Shown here piece by piece: positions 33,724 to 42,860 of a stretch of DNA of 64,000 nucleotides (positions are counted from its first letter, which is position 1; every line of letters begins with the position of its first letter). The position numbers and the translations under genes were made by a program. Origin of the DNA: Croceibacterium xixiisoli (GTDB taxonomy: Bacteria > Pseudomonadota > Alphaproteobacteria > Sphingomonadales > Sphingomonadaceae); contig NZ_WTYJ01000001.1 in NCBI RefSeq assembly GCF_009827305.1, forward strand, positions 1,116,001 through 1,180,000. Reading direction: 5' to 3'. The notes beneath the pieces were generated by a model. The model searched no databases. It was not told the DNA's origin and was given only the letters and a program-made list of their open reading frames with translations.

Positions 33724-35004
33724 ATGGCTTCTCTTGCACCCACCCTCCCTTCGCCCCGGCGCCAGCTGCCCGCCCTGATTGCCGGCGGGGCAATCGCGCT
33801 TGCCCTGATCGCCGGTGGAGCGGCCCTGGTGGCGCAGGTTTCGGGCGATCGCGGCATCGCCCCAGTGGCGAGCACGACCGATATCGAAGTCACCGGGATC
33901 GAGGTGAATGTTTCGGGCGACAATCCCGAAGATGCGCGTCGCAAGGGCTGGATCGAGGCGCAGCGGCAGGCCTGGGCCAAGATCGGCGGGGCGTCCATGC
34001 CCGATTCGCGAATCGCATCGCTGGTTTCGGCCATTGTGGTCGAACATGAGGAAATCGGCCCGCGGCGCTATGTCGCCCGGCTGGGGGTGATCTTCGACCG
34101 CGCGCGTGCTGGTGGCATCATCGGCGCCAACAATGCCCGCGCCCGTTCGGCGCCTATGCTGACCTTGCCGATGCTGATTTCCGGCGGCAGCGAAACCATG
34201 TTCGAAACCCGCAACCCGTGGCAGCGGGCCTGGGCGGAAAAGCAGCTGGGCGCCAGCCCGATCGACTATGTCCGCCCGTCCGGCATGGGTTGGGAATCGC
34301 TGTTGCTGACGGCGGGGCAGACCGGCCGGCGCAGCCGCGTGTGGTGGAACGATGTGCTGGGCCAGTTCGGCGCGGCCGATGTGCTGATTCCTATTGCGAA
34401 GCTGAGCTGGCAGTATCCGGGCGGCCCGATCGAAGGCCATTTCACCGCGCGCTACGGCCCGGACAATCGCTTTCTGGGCGAATTCACACTGCGCGCGGCC
34501 AATTCGGAAAAGCTGCCGGAAATGCTGAACCAGGCGGTGGACCGGTTCGACCGGATGTTCGCTGGTGCGCTGGCCAATGGCACCCTGCGCCCCGATCCGA
34601 CGCTGGCGCTCGATTCCGTGCAACTCAGCCCGCAGGTGCTCGCCCTGATCGAGGCAAGCCGTCGCGCCGAAGCGGCCGAGCGGGCCCCGCTGCCGACCCC
34701 GACTGCCAGCGCCAGCGCATCGGCGACGCCGATCACCCCATCGACACCTGCGACCGAAGAGACGGTTCAGTCGACCTTCGTCGTGCAGGTCGCCACCGCA
34801 GACGCGGCCGCTTTCGATGCGGCCATCGCTTCCATTCGCAGCGCAGCGGGTGTGCGTGGGGTCGCGATCGGCAGCACGGCCATCGGCGGCACCTCGGTGA
34901 TGCGCGTCACCTACGCCGGGGACATTGCCAGCCTTGCCACCGCCTTGCGCGGGCGTGGCTGGACGGTCAATCAGGGCAGCAACGCGCTCGCCATCAGCCG
35001 CTGA
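33724..35004 (+). CDS. Membrane-anchored DUF2066-like protein
   Basis: A 426-residue protein. An N-terminal hydrophobic segment ([22 protein letters not shown]) is followed by a conserved periplasmic part ([33 protein letters not shown]) that matches DUF2066-type proteins. A Ser/Ala/Thr/Pro linker precedes a C-terminal ferredoxin-like domain ([35 protein letters not shown]) like heavy-metal-associated folds without the CxxC. It starts four bases before hdaA, with which it is probably co-transcribed. The function is unknown. Confidence 0.75.
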   Translation: MASLAPTLPSPRRQLPALIAGGAIALALIAGGAALVAQVSGDRGIAPVASTTDIEVTGIEVNVSGDNPEDARRKGWIEAQRQAWAKIGGASMPDSRIASLVSAIVVEHEEIGPRRYVARLGVIFDRARAGGIIGANNARARSAPMLTLPMLISGGSETMFETRNPWQRAWAEKQLGASPIDYVRPSGMGWESLLLTAGQTGRRSRVWWNDVLGQFGAADVLIPIAKLSWQYPGGPIEGHFTARYGPDNRFLGEFTLRAANSEKLPEMLNQAVDRFDRMFAGALANGTLRPDPTLALDSVQLSPQVLALIEASRRAEAAERAPLPTPTASASASATPITPSTPATEETVQSTFVVQVATADAAAFDAAIASIRSAAGVRGVAIGSTAIGGTSVMRVTYAGDIASLATALRGRGWTVNQGSNALAISR

Positions 35005-35008
35005 GGCG

Positions 35009-35617
35009 ATGTCCCAGTTCGCCCTTCCGCTGGCGGTGCGGGCATCGGGCCCCTCTCGCGTCATTGTCGGGTCGGCCAATGCCCATGTGGTGGAGGCTTT
35101 GTCTGCGTCTGAACATTGGCCGTTCCATACCGCCGTCCTGACCGGGCCGCCGCGATCGGGCAAATCGTTGCTGGCGCGTTGGTTCACCGGGCGCGGGCTG
35201 GGCGATGTGGTCGATGATGCCTTCTCGATGGATGAAACCGCCCTGTTCCATCACTGGAACCGGACCCAGGAAACCGGTGTGCCGCTACTGCTCATCGGCG
35301 GGGTGCCGCCCTGGCGGATCAGCCTGCCTGATCTGCAATCGCGGCTGGGTGCGGCATTGCAACTGGAAATCGGCCTGCCCGATGATGCCATGGCTGGCGA
35401 TCTGCTGCTGTCGCTGGCTGAGGAACGCGGGTTGCCCTTGGGGGAAGATGCGGTCGGTTATCTGATCCCCCGAACGGGGCGGTCTCAGGCCGATCTGGAA
35501 CGACTGGTCGCCATGATCGACCGGCTGAGCCTTGAACGCAAGCAACCGGCCACCCAATCTATCTGGCGAGCAGCGCTTGAGGCCGTCCACGGTCCGCAAG
35601 AGCCTCGCTTGCTTTGA
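35009..35617 (+). CDS. hdaA: DnaA inactivator HdaA
   Basis: A 202-residue AAA+ protein lacking the DnaA DNA-binding domain, as Hda does. The N-terminal QFALPLAV resembles the QFxLxL clamp-binding motif. The P-loop is TGPPRSGKSLLARW, sensor region LIGGVPPWRISLPDLQSRLGA, and LERLVAMIDRLSLERKQPAT fits the arginine-finger/sensor helix. HdaA works with the sliding clamp to promote DnaA-ATP hydrolysis after initiation. Four bases separate it from the preceding gene. Confidence 0.88.
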   Translation: MSQFALPLAVRASGPSRVIVGSANAHVVEALSASEHWPFHTAVLTGPPRSGKSLLARWFTGRGLGDVVDDAFSMDETALFHHWNRTQETGVPLLLIGGVPPWRISLPDLQSRLGAALQLEIGLPDDAMAGDLLLSLAEERGLPLGEDAVGYLIPRTGRSQADLERLVAMIDRLSLERKQPATQSIWRAALEAVHGPQEPRLL

Positions 35618-35645
35618 GACCGGTATTGAGAGAGAATTCCCCACC

Positions 35646-36344
35646 ATGTTCGAGCGGCTGATCGCCTATCTGGATTCTGTCCGCGCACGCGACCCCGCGC
35701 CGCGGTCACGCTGGGAAATCCTGCTCTACCCGGGCGTCTGGGCGCTGGGGCTGCACCGGGTGGCCCACTGGCTGTTCAACGGAAAACTGTATTTCCTGGC
35801 GCGACTGGTGAACCATTTTTCGCGGATAATCACCGCGATCGATATCCATCCCGGCGCGCAGATCGGCCGAAATCTGTTCATCGATCATGGCTTCACCGTG
35901 ATCGGGGAAACCGCCGAAATCGGCAACAATGTCACCATCTATCAATGCGTCACCCTGGGCGGGACCAATCCCACCAACGGCAAGGCGGGCAAACGCCACC
36001 CGACCCTGCGTGACAATGTGATCATCGGTTCGGGCGCACAGGTGATCGGCCCGATCGTGGTGGGCGAACGCGCGCGCGTGGGCGCCAATGCGGTGGTGAC
36101 CGATGATGTGCCCGATGGTGCAACCATGATCGGGCTGAAGGCACGCAGCACGCTGGTGCCGGCGGAAACCTGGCTGCGCGAATTCATCCCCTATGGCACG
36201 CCGTGCGACGAACCCTGCGAACCGTCCGCCACCGGCGACCGGGTGCAGCAGCTGGAAGGCGAAGTGGCTGTGTTGCGGGCAGAGATAGAGGCGCTCAAAG
36301 CGCTGGCCGCGCAGCCCTTGCTGAAAAACGGTACGGACAGCTGA
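35646..36344 (+). CDS. epsC: Serine O-acetyltransferase (EpsC-type)
   Basis: A 232-residue left-handed beta-helix acyltransferase. The hexapeptide region contains IHPGAQIGRNLFIDHGFTVIG, GNNVTIYQCVTLGG and DNVIIGSGAQVIGPI, with the active-site His in IDHG. It makes O-acetylserine for cysteine synthesis. EpsC/short-CysE forms lack the long N-terminal SAT domain, as here. The last ~40 residues (VQQLEGEVAVLRAEIEALKAL) are a coiled coil, not usual for the enzyme, and may mediate assembly. The next gene overlaps its stop. Confidence 0.9.
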   Translation: MFERLIAYLDSVRARDPAPRSRWEILLYPGVWALGLHRVAHWLFNGKLYFLARLVNHFSRIITAIDIHPGAQIGRNLFIDHGFTVIGETAEIGNNVTIYQCVTLGGTNPTNGKAGKRHPTLRDNVIIGSGAQVIGPIVVGERARVGANAVVTDDVPDGATMIGLKARSTLVPAETWLREFIPYGTPCDEPCEPSATGDRVQQLEGEVAVLRAEIEALKALAAQPLLKNGTDS

Positions 36345-36703
36345 TGCGGCAACCGCCCCCTGGTGCGGATATCATCGCCTTCCCCGGAAGGCAGGCGCCC
36401 CGGCAGGTGGGGTTTGAGCGCCTTGAACTGATGCGCATCCTGGACCTGTACGGCCGCATGGTCGCGGCCGGGCAGTGGCGCGATTACGCCATCGATTTCA
36501 CCCGCGATTGCGCCATTTTTGCGGCCTTCCGCCGATCATCCGAACGGCCGCAGTTCCGGATCGAGAAACGCCCGGCGCTGCGCCAGAAACAGGGCCTGTG
36601 GGTGCTGTTCGGCGAACAGGGACAGGTGCTCAAGCGCGGCGATGAATTGGCCGGCGTGCTGGCCCCGGTGGAACGACGCCTGCTGAAGCTGGTGGATGAC
36701 TGA
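36344..36703 (+). CDS. DUF2794 protein
   Basis: A 119-residue protein of a family restricted to alphaproteobacteria. FERLELMRILDLYGRMVAAGQWRDYAIDF, AAFRRSSERPQFRIEKRPAL and VLKRGDELAGVLAPVERR follow the family order. Its start overlaps the serine acetyltransferase stop by one base (TGATG), so translation is coupled. The role is unknown. Confidence 0.85.
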   Translation: MRQPPPGADIIAFPGRQAPRQVGFERLELMRILDLYGRMVAAGQWRDYAIDFTRDCAIFAAFRRSSERPQFRIEKRPALRQKQGLWVLFGEQGQVLKRGDELAGVLAPVERRLLKLVDD

Positions 36704-36726
36704 TCCGCCGTATGCCGAGGCCCTGA

Positions 36727-37350
36727 TCAGGCGAAGACTTCGCTCAGCCCCTCGGTTCGGGATTGCCCTTCGGTGATGCGGTCGATCAATTGGATCAGGA
36801 ACCAGCCGGCGACCAGATCGGAAGCGGATACCAGCAGCACCATCACGGTTGCGCCGGTGCCCAGGCTGTCGGGATCGGCCATGAATACGAAGATTCCCAA
36901 GATGCCGACAATCGCGCCGGCAACCCATCCGCTCCACCACAGGATGATGGTATTGTTGGCCGAACTGGCGTCCTGATCAATCTGCGGCACGCTGTTGCGA
37001 TAGAGTTCCCGCATGGCCTGATAGGGTTTGAACAGGCAGGCGATGGGGATCAGATACCAGCCTATCACCCAGTTCGGGGTAAATTCCAGATCCGGTAGAT
37101 CGGCCAGATGCAGATTGGCGTGGGCCCGGTGGATCCAGCCGGCCACGATCAGCATCGTTATCAGCATCGCAACCGAGGATACCATGCTGACCAGATCATA
37201 GGCGCTGGTGCCGATCCGCGATGCCAGATCGGTCATGAAGGCGAGATCCATGGCCATGGTCAGCACCACCACCACCAGATAGACACGCAGGGCCATCGTT
37301 GCCGATCGGGCGCGACCCACCAGTGCGTTTACGCCTTCCTGCAGTGTCAT
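36727..37350 (-). CDS. DUF4328 membrane protein
   Basis: A 207-residue integral membrane protein with about five hydrophobic segments. NVWIGWYL-type motif PNWVIGWYLIPIACLFKPYQAMRELYR near residue 90 is characteristic of DUF4328. No enzymatic signature is seen. It is convergent with the DUF2794 gene and 31 bases before gph on the same strand (possible operon with gph). Confidence 0.75.
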   Translation of the reverse strand: MTLQEGVNALVGRARSATMALRVYLVVVVLTMAMDLAFMTDLASRIGTSAYDLVSMVSSVAMLITMLIVAGWIHRAHANLHLADLPDLEFTPNWVIGWYLIPIACLFKPYQAMRELYRNSVPQIDQDASSANNTIILWWSGWVAGAIVGILGIFVFMADPDSLGTGATVMVLLVSASDLVAGWFLIQLIDRITEGQSRTEGLSEVFA

Positions 37351-37381
37351 ATCCGGCCCCCGTCAGTATCCGGTCACTGGA

Positions 37382-38053
37382 TTACAGCCTTTCCAGCACC
37401 GTCACCAGTTCGTCGAAATGATCGATCAACGCATTGCCGCCCATGTCGGCGGGCGCCATGTCGTTGAAGCCGAAGCTCAGCACCACCGAAGGAACGCCGG
37501 CTGCGCGGGCGGCGCCGGTGTCGAAGCTGGAATCGCCGATCATCGCAAACCGCCCGCCGCCGCATTGGCGGATCGCTTCCTCGATCATGTCCGGCTGCGG
37601 TTTGCCGCGCCCCGGGCCCATGCTGTCACCGCCCAGGATGCAGGCGAAGCGGTCGGTCATTCCGAGTTCGTCCAGCAGCTTGCGCGCCAGCACCTCCACC
37701 TTGTTGGTGCAGACGGCCAGCTTCACTCCGCGTGCGGAAAGCGCGTCCAGAGAGGAAAGGCAGCCGTCATAGGGGCGGGTGAAATCGGCGATGTGATCGG
37801 CATAGAAGGTCAGCAGGCTGGCGAACAGCGGATCGAAATCCTCAGCGGCAATCGGGCCACCCGTACGGTCCAGCGCCCGTTCCAGCATCTTGCGCGCGCC
37901 ACCGCCGATCAGATGGCGGACATCTTCGGCCGGGACGGGTGGGCGGCCCGCCAGCGACAGGGCATGATTGACCGCAACCCCGAGGTCGAGGCTGGAATCC
38001 ACCAGCGTTCCATCAAGATCGAAGCCGACAATGGCGAAGGGAAAATCTGACAT
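37382..38053 (-). CDS. gph: Phosphoglycolate phosphatase (HAD family)
   Basis: A 223-residue HAD hydrolase. Motif I GFDLDGTLVDS, motif II VCTNK, and motifs III/IV around KPQPDMI and MIGDSSFDTGAARAAG are present. The cap LIGGGARKMLERAL matches Gph. It hydrolyses 2-phosphoglycolate from DNA-repair turnover. It diverges from glmU across 62 bases. Confidence 0.9.
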   Translation of the reverse strand: MSDFPFAIVGFDLDGTLVDSSLDLGVAVNHALSLAGRPPVPAEDVRHLIGGGARKMLERALDRTGGPIAAEDFDPLFASLLTFYADHIADFTRPYDGCLSSLDALSARGVKLAVCTNKVEVLARKLLDELGMTDRFACILGGDSMGPGRGKPQPDMIEEAIRQCGGGRFAMIGDSSFDTGAARAAGVPSVVLSFGFNDMAPADMGGNALIDHFDELVTVLERL

Positions 38054-38115
38054 GGGCCGGACCTCTGCCGCAGCTGTATGGAAACAGCAATCAAATGGTG
38101 GCATGGCCCGCATCC

Positions 38116-39489
38116 ATGAACACAACCGTCGCATCTGCCCGCCCGATCGCAGCTATCGTTCTTGCCGCCGGCAAGGGAACGCGGATGAAAAGCGACCGGC
38201 ACAAGGTGTTGCACCCGGTCGCGGGGCGCCCGATGATCGAACATCTGCTGGCATCGCTGGCGGAATTGCAGCCCGCCCGCACCGTCGTGGTTGTGGGGCA
38301 GGGGCGCGATCAGCTGGAACAGCAGCTGGGGGATCGGGCGGAACTGGCGGTGCAGGATCCGCAGCTGGGCACCGGTCATGCCGTACAGCAGGCAGAAACG
38401 GCCCTGGCCGGTTTCGATGGCGACGTGCTGATTCTCTATGGCGATGTGCCCTTCGTCCGCCCGGCCACCATGCGGGCGATGCTCGATCGGCTGCATGCCG
38501 AAGATCAGCCAGCGGCCGTGGTGCTGGGCTTCGAACCGGACGATCCGCTGCAATATGGCCGCGTCGTCGCCCTGCGCGACAAGATCAGCCGCATGGTCGA
38601 ATACAAGGATGCGACCGAGGATCAACGGACTTGCCGGCTGTGCAATTCCGGCCTGCTGGCGGTACCGGCAGCGCGCCTGTTCGAACTGCTCTCACGGGTC
38701 GGCAATGCCAATGCCCAGGGCGAATATTACCTGCCCGATATCGTCAACATCGCCATTGCCGATGGCGATATCTGCGCGGTCGTGACGACGGATGATGCCG
38801 ATGAAGTGGCCGGCATCAATTCGCGCAGCGAACTGGCCGACGCCGAAGCCCGGTGGCAGGCTGTGCGGCGGCGTCAGGCGATGGAGGACGGGGTCACGCT
38901 CGTGGCGCCTGATACCGTGTTCTTCAGCTGGGATACCCAATTGGGCCGCGATGTGATGGTGGAACCCAATGTGGTGTTCGGCCCCGGCGTGCAGGTGGCG
39001 GACAATGTGGTGATCCATGCCTTCAGCCATGTCGAAGGGGCGCGGCTGGAAAGCGGGGTTTCCATCGGCCCCTTCGCCCGGCTGCGACCGGGTGCGGTGC
39101 TGCAGGAAGGTGCGCGGATCGGCAATTTCGTCGAAATGAAAAACGCCGTGCTCGGCCCGGGTGCCAAGGCCAACCATCTCACCTATCTGGGCGATGCGCG
39201 GGTGGGGGCAGGGGCCAATATCGGCGCGGGCACCATTACCTGCAATTACGATGGCTATTTCAAGCACGAAACCGTGATCGGTGAGCGCGCCTTCATCGGG
39301 TCCAATTCGGCGCTGATTGCGCCGGTGCGGATCGGCGCGGATGCAATCGTCGCCGCCGGCAGCGCCGTGTCGCGCGATGTGGCCGATGGCGAACTGCGCA
39401 TGGTGCGGGCCGAACAGCTGGTGAAGCCGGGCTGGGCGGACAGTTTCCACGACGCGATGAAGAAAAAGAAAGCCGACCGCAAAGGCTGA
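38116..39489 (+). CDS. glmU: Bifunctional N-acetylglucosamine-1-phosphate uridyltransferase/acetyltransferase
   Basis: A 457-residue GlmU. Uridyltransferase motif LAAGKGTRMKSDRHKVLHPVAG starts the protein, YGDVPFV and EYKDAT follow. From about residue 255 a left-handed beta-helix with GPFARLRPGAVL, NFVEMKNAVLG, ANHLTYLGDA and GANIGAGTITCNYDG forms the acetyltransferase. It makes UDP-GlcNAc for peptidoglycan and LPS. The start is an ATG with little ribosome binding site; two upstream ATGs are not better. A vapBC pair separates it from glmS. Confidence 0.95.
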   Translation: MNTTVASARPIAAIVLAAGKGTRMKSDRHKVLHPVAGRPMIEHLLASLAELQPARTVVVVGQGRDQLEQQLGDRAELAVQDPQLGTGHAVQQAETALAGFDGDVLILYGDVPFVRPATMRAMLDRLHAEDQPAAVVLGFEPDDPLQYGRVVALRDKISRMVEYKDATEDQRTCRLCNSGLLAVPAARLFELLSRVGNANAQGEYYLPDIVNIAIADGDICAVVTTDDADEVAGINSRSELADAEARWQAVRRRQAMEDGVTLVAPDTVFFSWDTQLGRDVMVEPNVVFGPGVQVADNVVIHAFSHVEGARLESGVSIGPFARLRPGAVLQEGARIGNFVEMKNAVLGPGAKANHLTYLGDARVGAGANIGAGTITCNYDGYFKHETVIGERAFIGSNSALIAPVRIGADAIVAAGSAVSRDVADGELRMVRAEQLVKPGWADSFHDAMKKKKADRKG

Positions 39490-39500
39490 ATCCTTGACGC

Positions 39501-39527
39501 GATATCATGATATGATATCGCGATATC
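39501..39527. promoter_or_regulatory. vapBC operator: nested GATATC palindromes
   Basis: GATATCAT-GAT-ATGATATC is a perfect inverted repeat and overlaps GATATCGCGATATC, a perfect 14-bp palindrome. The set ends three bases before the antitoxin ATG. This matches the autoregulatory operator layout of ribbon-helix-helix antitoxins. TTGACG just before it may be a -35 element. Confidence 0.8.
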
Positions 39528-39530
39528 ATC

Positions 39531-39767
39531 ATGGCCCGAATACTTGCTGACCTGCCCGATGAGGACATCGAGAAGCTGGATGCGCTGGCGGCGCGGTCCG
39601 GCCGGTCCCGGGCGGCGGAAATCCGGGAGGCGGTGCGGCTACATCTGTTGCGCCGTTCAGGCACGGACTGGATTGCCAATGGCTGCGGATATTGGCGCGA
39701 TCGGGCCGATATCGGTGATGGGGTGGCGTTTCAGAGAGCCCTGCGCAGCGGCCGGAACGGTGATTGA
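39531..39767 (+). CDS. vapB: Ribbon-helix-helix antitoxin (VapB/CopG type)
   Basis: A 78-residue protein. Residues 1-45 form a ribbon-helix-helix (ARILADLPDEDIEKLDALAARSGRSRAAEIREAVRLHLL), with a disordered C-terminal tail that would wrap the toxin. No Shine-Dalgarno precedes the ATG because operator sequence runs up to it, so initiation may be leaderless. The toxin gene follows after seven bases. Confidence 0.82.
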   Translation: MARILADLPDEDIEKLDALAARSGRSRAAEIREAVRLHLLRRSGTDWIANGCGYWRDRADIGDGVAFQRALRSGRNGD

Positions 39768-39773
39768 TCGCCC

Positions 39774-40139
39774 ATGTCCGATCCGATCTTCGACACCAAT
39801 ATCCTGATCGACTGGCTGATGGATATGCCCCAGGCTGAGGCGGAACTGATGCGCTATCCCCGGCATCGGATCAGCCGGGTGACCTGGGCCGAATTGCTCG
39901 CGGCCGAACCGCTGGAAACGCGCGACCGGATCGAACAATTGCTCGCCCCGTTCGAAATTCTCGAAGTCGATGGTCGGGTGGCATCGGCCGCCGCCGATAT
40001 CCGCCACCGCATGGGTATCGCCATGCTCGATGCGCTGATCCTGGCGACGGCACAGGTGAATGGCGCCATTCTGGTTACACGAAATACCAAGGATTTTCCG
40101 GCACGCATGCCGGGCATCCGAATCCCCTATTTGCTCTGA
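39774..40139 (+). CDS. vapC: PIN-domain toxin (VapC type)
   Basis: A 121-residue PIN ribonuclease. The acidic site is D7 (FDTN), E40 (TWAEL), D86 (MLDALILA) and the region around D107 (TRNTKDF), all intact. VapC toxins cut tRNA or rRNA to slow growth. It overlaps nothing and ends 13 bases before glmS. The pair splits glmU from glmS. Confidence 0.85.
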   Translation: MSDPIFDTNILIDWLMDMPQAEAELMRYPRHRISRVTWAELLAAEPLETRDRIEQLLAPFEILEVDGRVASAAADIRHRMGIAMLDALILATAQVNGAILVTRNTKDFPARMPGIRIPYLL

Positions 40140-40152
40140 CAGGAACAACTTC

Positions 40153-41976
40153 ATGTGCGGAATTATCGGTATTGTCGGCAAGGAAGAGGTTGCTGATCGC
40201 CTGGTCGATGGCCTGCGCCGAATGGAATATCGCGGCTATGACAGTGCCGGCGTCTGTACCCTGTCTGACAATCAGCTGATCCGTCGCCGCGCGCCGGGCA
40301 AGCTGGTCAATCTGGTGAAGGAACTGGCCAGCAATCCGGCACCGGGCCTGGTCGGTATCGCACACACCCGCTGGGCCACCCATGGCGCGCCCACGGCGAA
40401 CAATGCCCACCCGCATGCGACCGATCAGGTGGCGCTGGTCCATAATGGCATCATTGAAAACTTTCGCCCCTTGCGCGAAACGCTGGAGGCGCGCGGCCGC
40501 CATTTTGAAAGCGAAACCGACAGCGAAGTCGTGGCCCATCTGGTGTCCGAACAGATCGAGGCTGGACTGAGCCCGCAGGACGCTGTTCGGGCGGTGTTGC
40601 CGCAATTGCGCGGTGCCTTTGCCCTGGCGATCAGCTTCCGCGAACATCCTGACATGCTGATCGGCGCTCGGTTGGGGTCGCCGCTGGTGATCGGCTATGG
40701 CGATGGGGAAACCTATCTCGGCTCCGACGCCCTGGCGCTGGCACCGCTGACGCAGCAGATCACCTATCTGGAAGAAGGCGACTGGGTGGTCATCACCCGC
40801 GAAGGCGCGCAGATCTTCGATGTGGACGGCAACCCGGCAGAGCGCGCGATCACCACATCGGGCGCTTCGGCGGCGGAAATCGAGAAGGGCAATTATCGCC
40901 ACTTCATGCAGAAGGAAATTTTCGAACAGCCGACCGTGGTGGCGCAGACCCTGCGGTCTTACCTGCGCCCGGTCGAACAACAGGTGGCCCTGCCGCAGAT
41001 CGATTTCGACATTTCCGCGATCGACCGCGTCACCATCGTTGCCTGCGGCACCAGCTATTACGCCGGGCTGGTGGCGAAATACTGGTTCGAACGCTTCGCC
41101 CGCGTGCCGGTGGACATCGATTATGCCAGCGAATTCCGCTATCGCGATCCCGTGTTGCAGCCGGGCGGGCTGGCGCTGTTCATTTCCCAGAGCGGTGAAA
41201 CCGCCGATACGCTGGCCGCGCTGCGCCATTGCAAGGCCAATGGCCAGACCATCGCCGTGGTCGTGAACGTGCCGACCAGTTCCATGGCGCGCGAAGCCGA
41301 TCTGCTGCTGCCGACCCATGCCGGGCCGGAAATCGGCGTCGCTTCCACCAAGGCCTTCACCTGCCAGCTGGCCGTGCTGGCGGCGCTTGCCGCGCATTTC
41401 GCGGTGAAGAAGGGGCAGATGTCGCGGGAAGAAGAGGCGGCCATCGTCCACCATCTGATGGAAGTGCCGGCCAGCCTTAACGAAGCGCTGTCGCATGACG
41501 CGGAAATCGCTGCCATGGCCCATCTGATCGCCCCGGCGCGCGATGTGCTGTATCTGGGGCGTGGACCGGATTATCCGCTGGCGCTGGAAGGCGCGCTGAA
41601 GCTGAAGGAAATCAGCTATATCCACGCCGAAGGCTACGCCTCGGGTGAAATGAAGCACGGCCCGATTGCCCTGATCGACGAGGCCGTGCCGGTGATTGTG
41701 CTTGCGCCGTCTGGCCCGCTGTTTGAAAAGACTGTCTCCAATATGGAGGAAGTGCGCGCGCGCGGTGGCAAGATCGTCCTGATTTCCGACGCGGAGGGGC
41801 TGGCAGAGGCGGGCGAGGGCTGCATGGCCACGATCGAAATGCCCAAGGTCCACCCGCTCATCGCGCCGCTAGTCTACGCGGTGCCGGTGCAATTGCTGGC
41901 CTATCACACAGCCTGTGTGAAGGGCACCGACGTGGATCAGCCGCGTAATCTGGCCAAGTCCGTTACGGTAGAATGA
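40153..41976 (+). CDS. glmS: Glutamine-fructose-6-phosphate aminotransferase
   Basis: A 607-residue GlmS. C2 in MCGIIGIVG is the glutaminase nucleophile after Met removal. HTRWATHGAPTANNAHPH and HNGIIENF complete that domain, and two SIS domains follow (VACGTSYYAG, ISQSGETADT, EGALKLKEISYIHAEGYASGEMKHGPIAL). It makes glucosamine-6-phosphate from fructose-6-phosphate, feeding GlmU. The ATG sits next to the glutaminase start and cannot be elsewhere. Confidence 0.96.
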   Translation: MCGIIGIVGKEEVADRLVDGLRRMEYRGYDSAGVCTLSDNQLIRRRAPGKLVNLVKELASNPAPGLVGIAHTRWATHGAPTANNAHPHATDQVALVHNGIIENFRPLRETLEARGRHFESETDSEVVAHLVSEQIEAGLSPQDAVRAVLPQLRGAFALAISFREHPDMLIGARLGSPLVIGYGDGETYLGSDALALAPLTQQITYLEEGDWVVITREGAQIFDVDGNPAERAITTSGASAAEIEKGNYRHFMQKEIFEQPTVVAQTLRSYLRPVEQQVALPQIDFDISAIDRVTIVACGTSYYAGLVAKYWFERFARVPVDIDYASEFRYRDPVLQPGGLALFISQSGETADTLAALRHCKANGQTIAVVVNVPTSSMAREADLLLPTHAGPEIGVASTKAFTCQLAVLAALAAHFAVKKGQMSREEEAAIVHHLMEVPASLNEALSHDAEIAAMAHLIAPARDVLYLGRGPDYPLALEGALKLKEISYIHAEGYASGEMKHGPIALIDEAVPVIVLAPSGPLFEKTVSNMEEVRARGGKIVLISDAEGLAEAGEGCMATIEMPKVHPLIAPLVYAVPVQLLAYHTACVKGTDVDQPRNLAKSVTVE

Positions 41977-42210
41977 TGCCGAGAATCAGACTCTGATCGT
42001 GCAGGAACAGGGCCTGCCAGTCCATGAAACAGAATATCAACTGGCCCGTTACCGGACTTTTGTGGGCAAATAGGGGGACAAAATGACTCATCCCTAGCGA
42101 GGATGGTTATTTTTTATTAAGCATAAATACCTAGTAAGCGGCGAAGGGCTATATGTGTGCCTCCGAAGGGGGCAAGCTATTCCTGGGTATATAACAGGGC
42201 TGGCAAGGGC

Positions 42211-42825
42211 ATGGCTTCAGGGGCGCAGATTCATATTATTGACGAAGATTTCCGCCGCCGTGCCGAAATCGCCAACAGGGCGAAGTCGCAGGCCTTTCAT
42301 GCGGAAATCTATGAAAGCTGCGCCGAATTCGTTCGCTATGCGCCGAAGACCGGTGTCGTGCTTGCGCATGACGATCCGGAGGTGCTCGACGGAGCCGATC
42401 TTGTTTCTGCCATCATGGGCGACGGGCGGCATTTGCCGGTGGCCCTCTATTCGGTCGATCCCACGCCGGACATGATCGTGAAGGCCATGCTTGCCGGGGC
42501 ACTCAGCTATCTGCGCTGGCCGTTTACCGACGATGCCTTTGCCAAGACCTTCGCCCGCTTCACCACCGAAGGCGTGGCGCGGATGAAGCGCGAAAGTCGC
42601 TATGCCGAGGCTCGCAAGCTGGTCGAACGGCTGACCGATCGCGAACGTGCGGTGCTGATGGAAATCCTGCACAGCAATTCGAACAAGGAAGCGGGGCAAA
42701 AACTGGGCATCAGCTATCGCACGGTGGAAATCCATCGCGCCAATCTGATGCGCAAGCTGAATGCCCGATCCACCCCTGAAGCGGTCAGAATCGCGATTTA
42801 CGGCGGGCTGGACGAAGATTTCTGA
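42211..42825 (+). CDS. LuxR/FixJ-type regulator with degenerate receiver
   Basis: A 204-residue protein. The C-terminal LuxR helix-turn-helix is clear (LTDRERAVLMEILHSNSNKEAGQKLGISYRTVEIHRANLMRKLNARS). The N-terminal ~130 residues look like a receiver fold. IIDEDF supplies the acidic pair, the phosphate-accepting Asp would fall at AHDD after strand 3, and the conserved Lys is replaced (YLRWPF). AAGGGC precedes the ATG. It sits next to the flagellar cluster, on the opposite strand, and may regulate it, but the regulon is unknown. Confidence 0.78.
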   Translation: MASGAQIHIIDEDFRRRAEIANRAKSQAFHAEIYESCAEFVRYAPKTGVVLAHDDPEVLDGADLVSAIMGDGRHLPVALYSVDPTPDMIVKAMLAGALSYLRWPFTDDAFAKTFARFTTEGVARMKRESRYAEARKLVERLTDRERAVLMEILHSNSNKEAGQKLGISYRTVEIHRANLMRKLNARSTPEAVRIAIYGGLDEDF

Positions 42826-42860
42826 GGCTGGGTCGGGCTGAAATGTTGAGCCCGTCCGGT

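Noticed and set aside
39531-40139. vapBC as part of a mobile element
   Set aside because: No transposase, integrase, direct-repeat boundary or attachment site was seen around it.
40075-41853. A 592-codon open frame opposite glmS
   Set aside because: Antisense shadow of a highly conserved gene; the product has no recognisable fold and compositional bias typical of the opposite strand of GC-rich genes.
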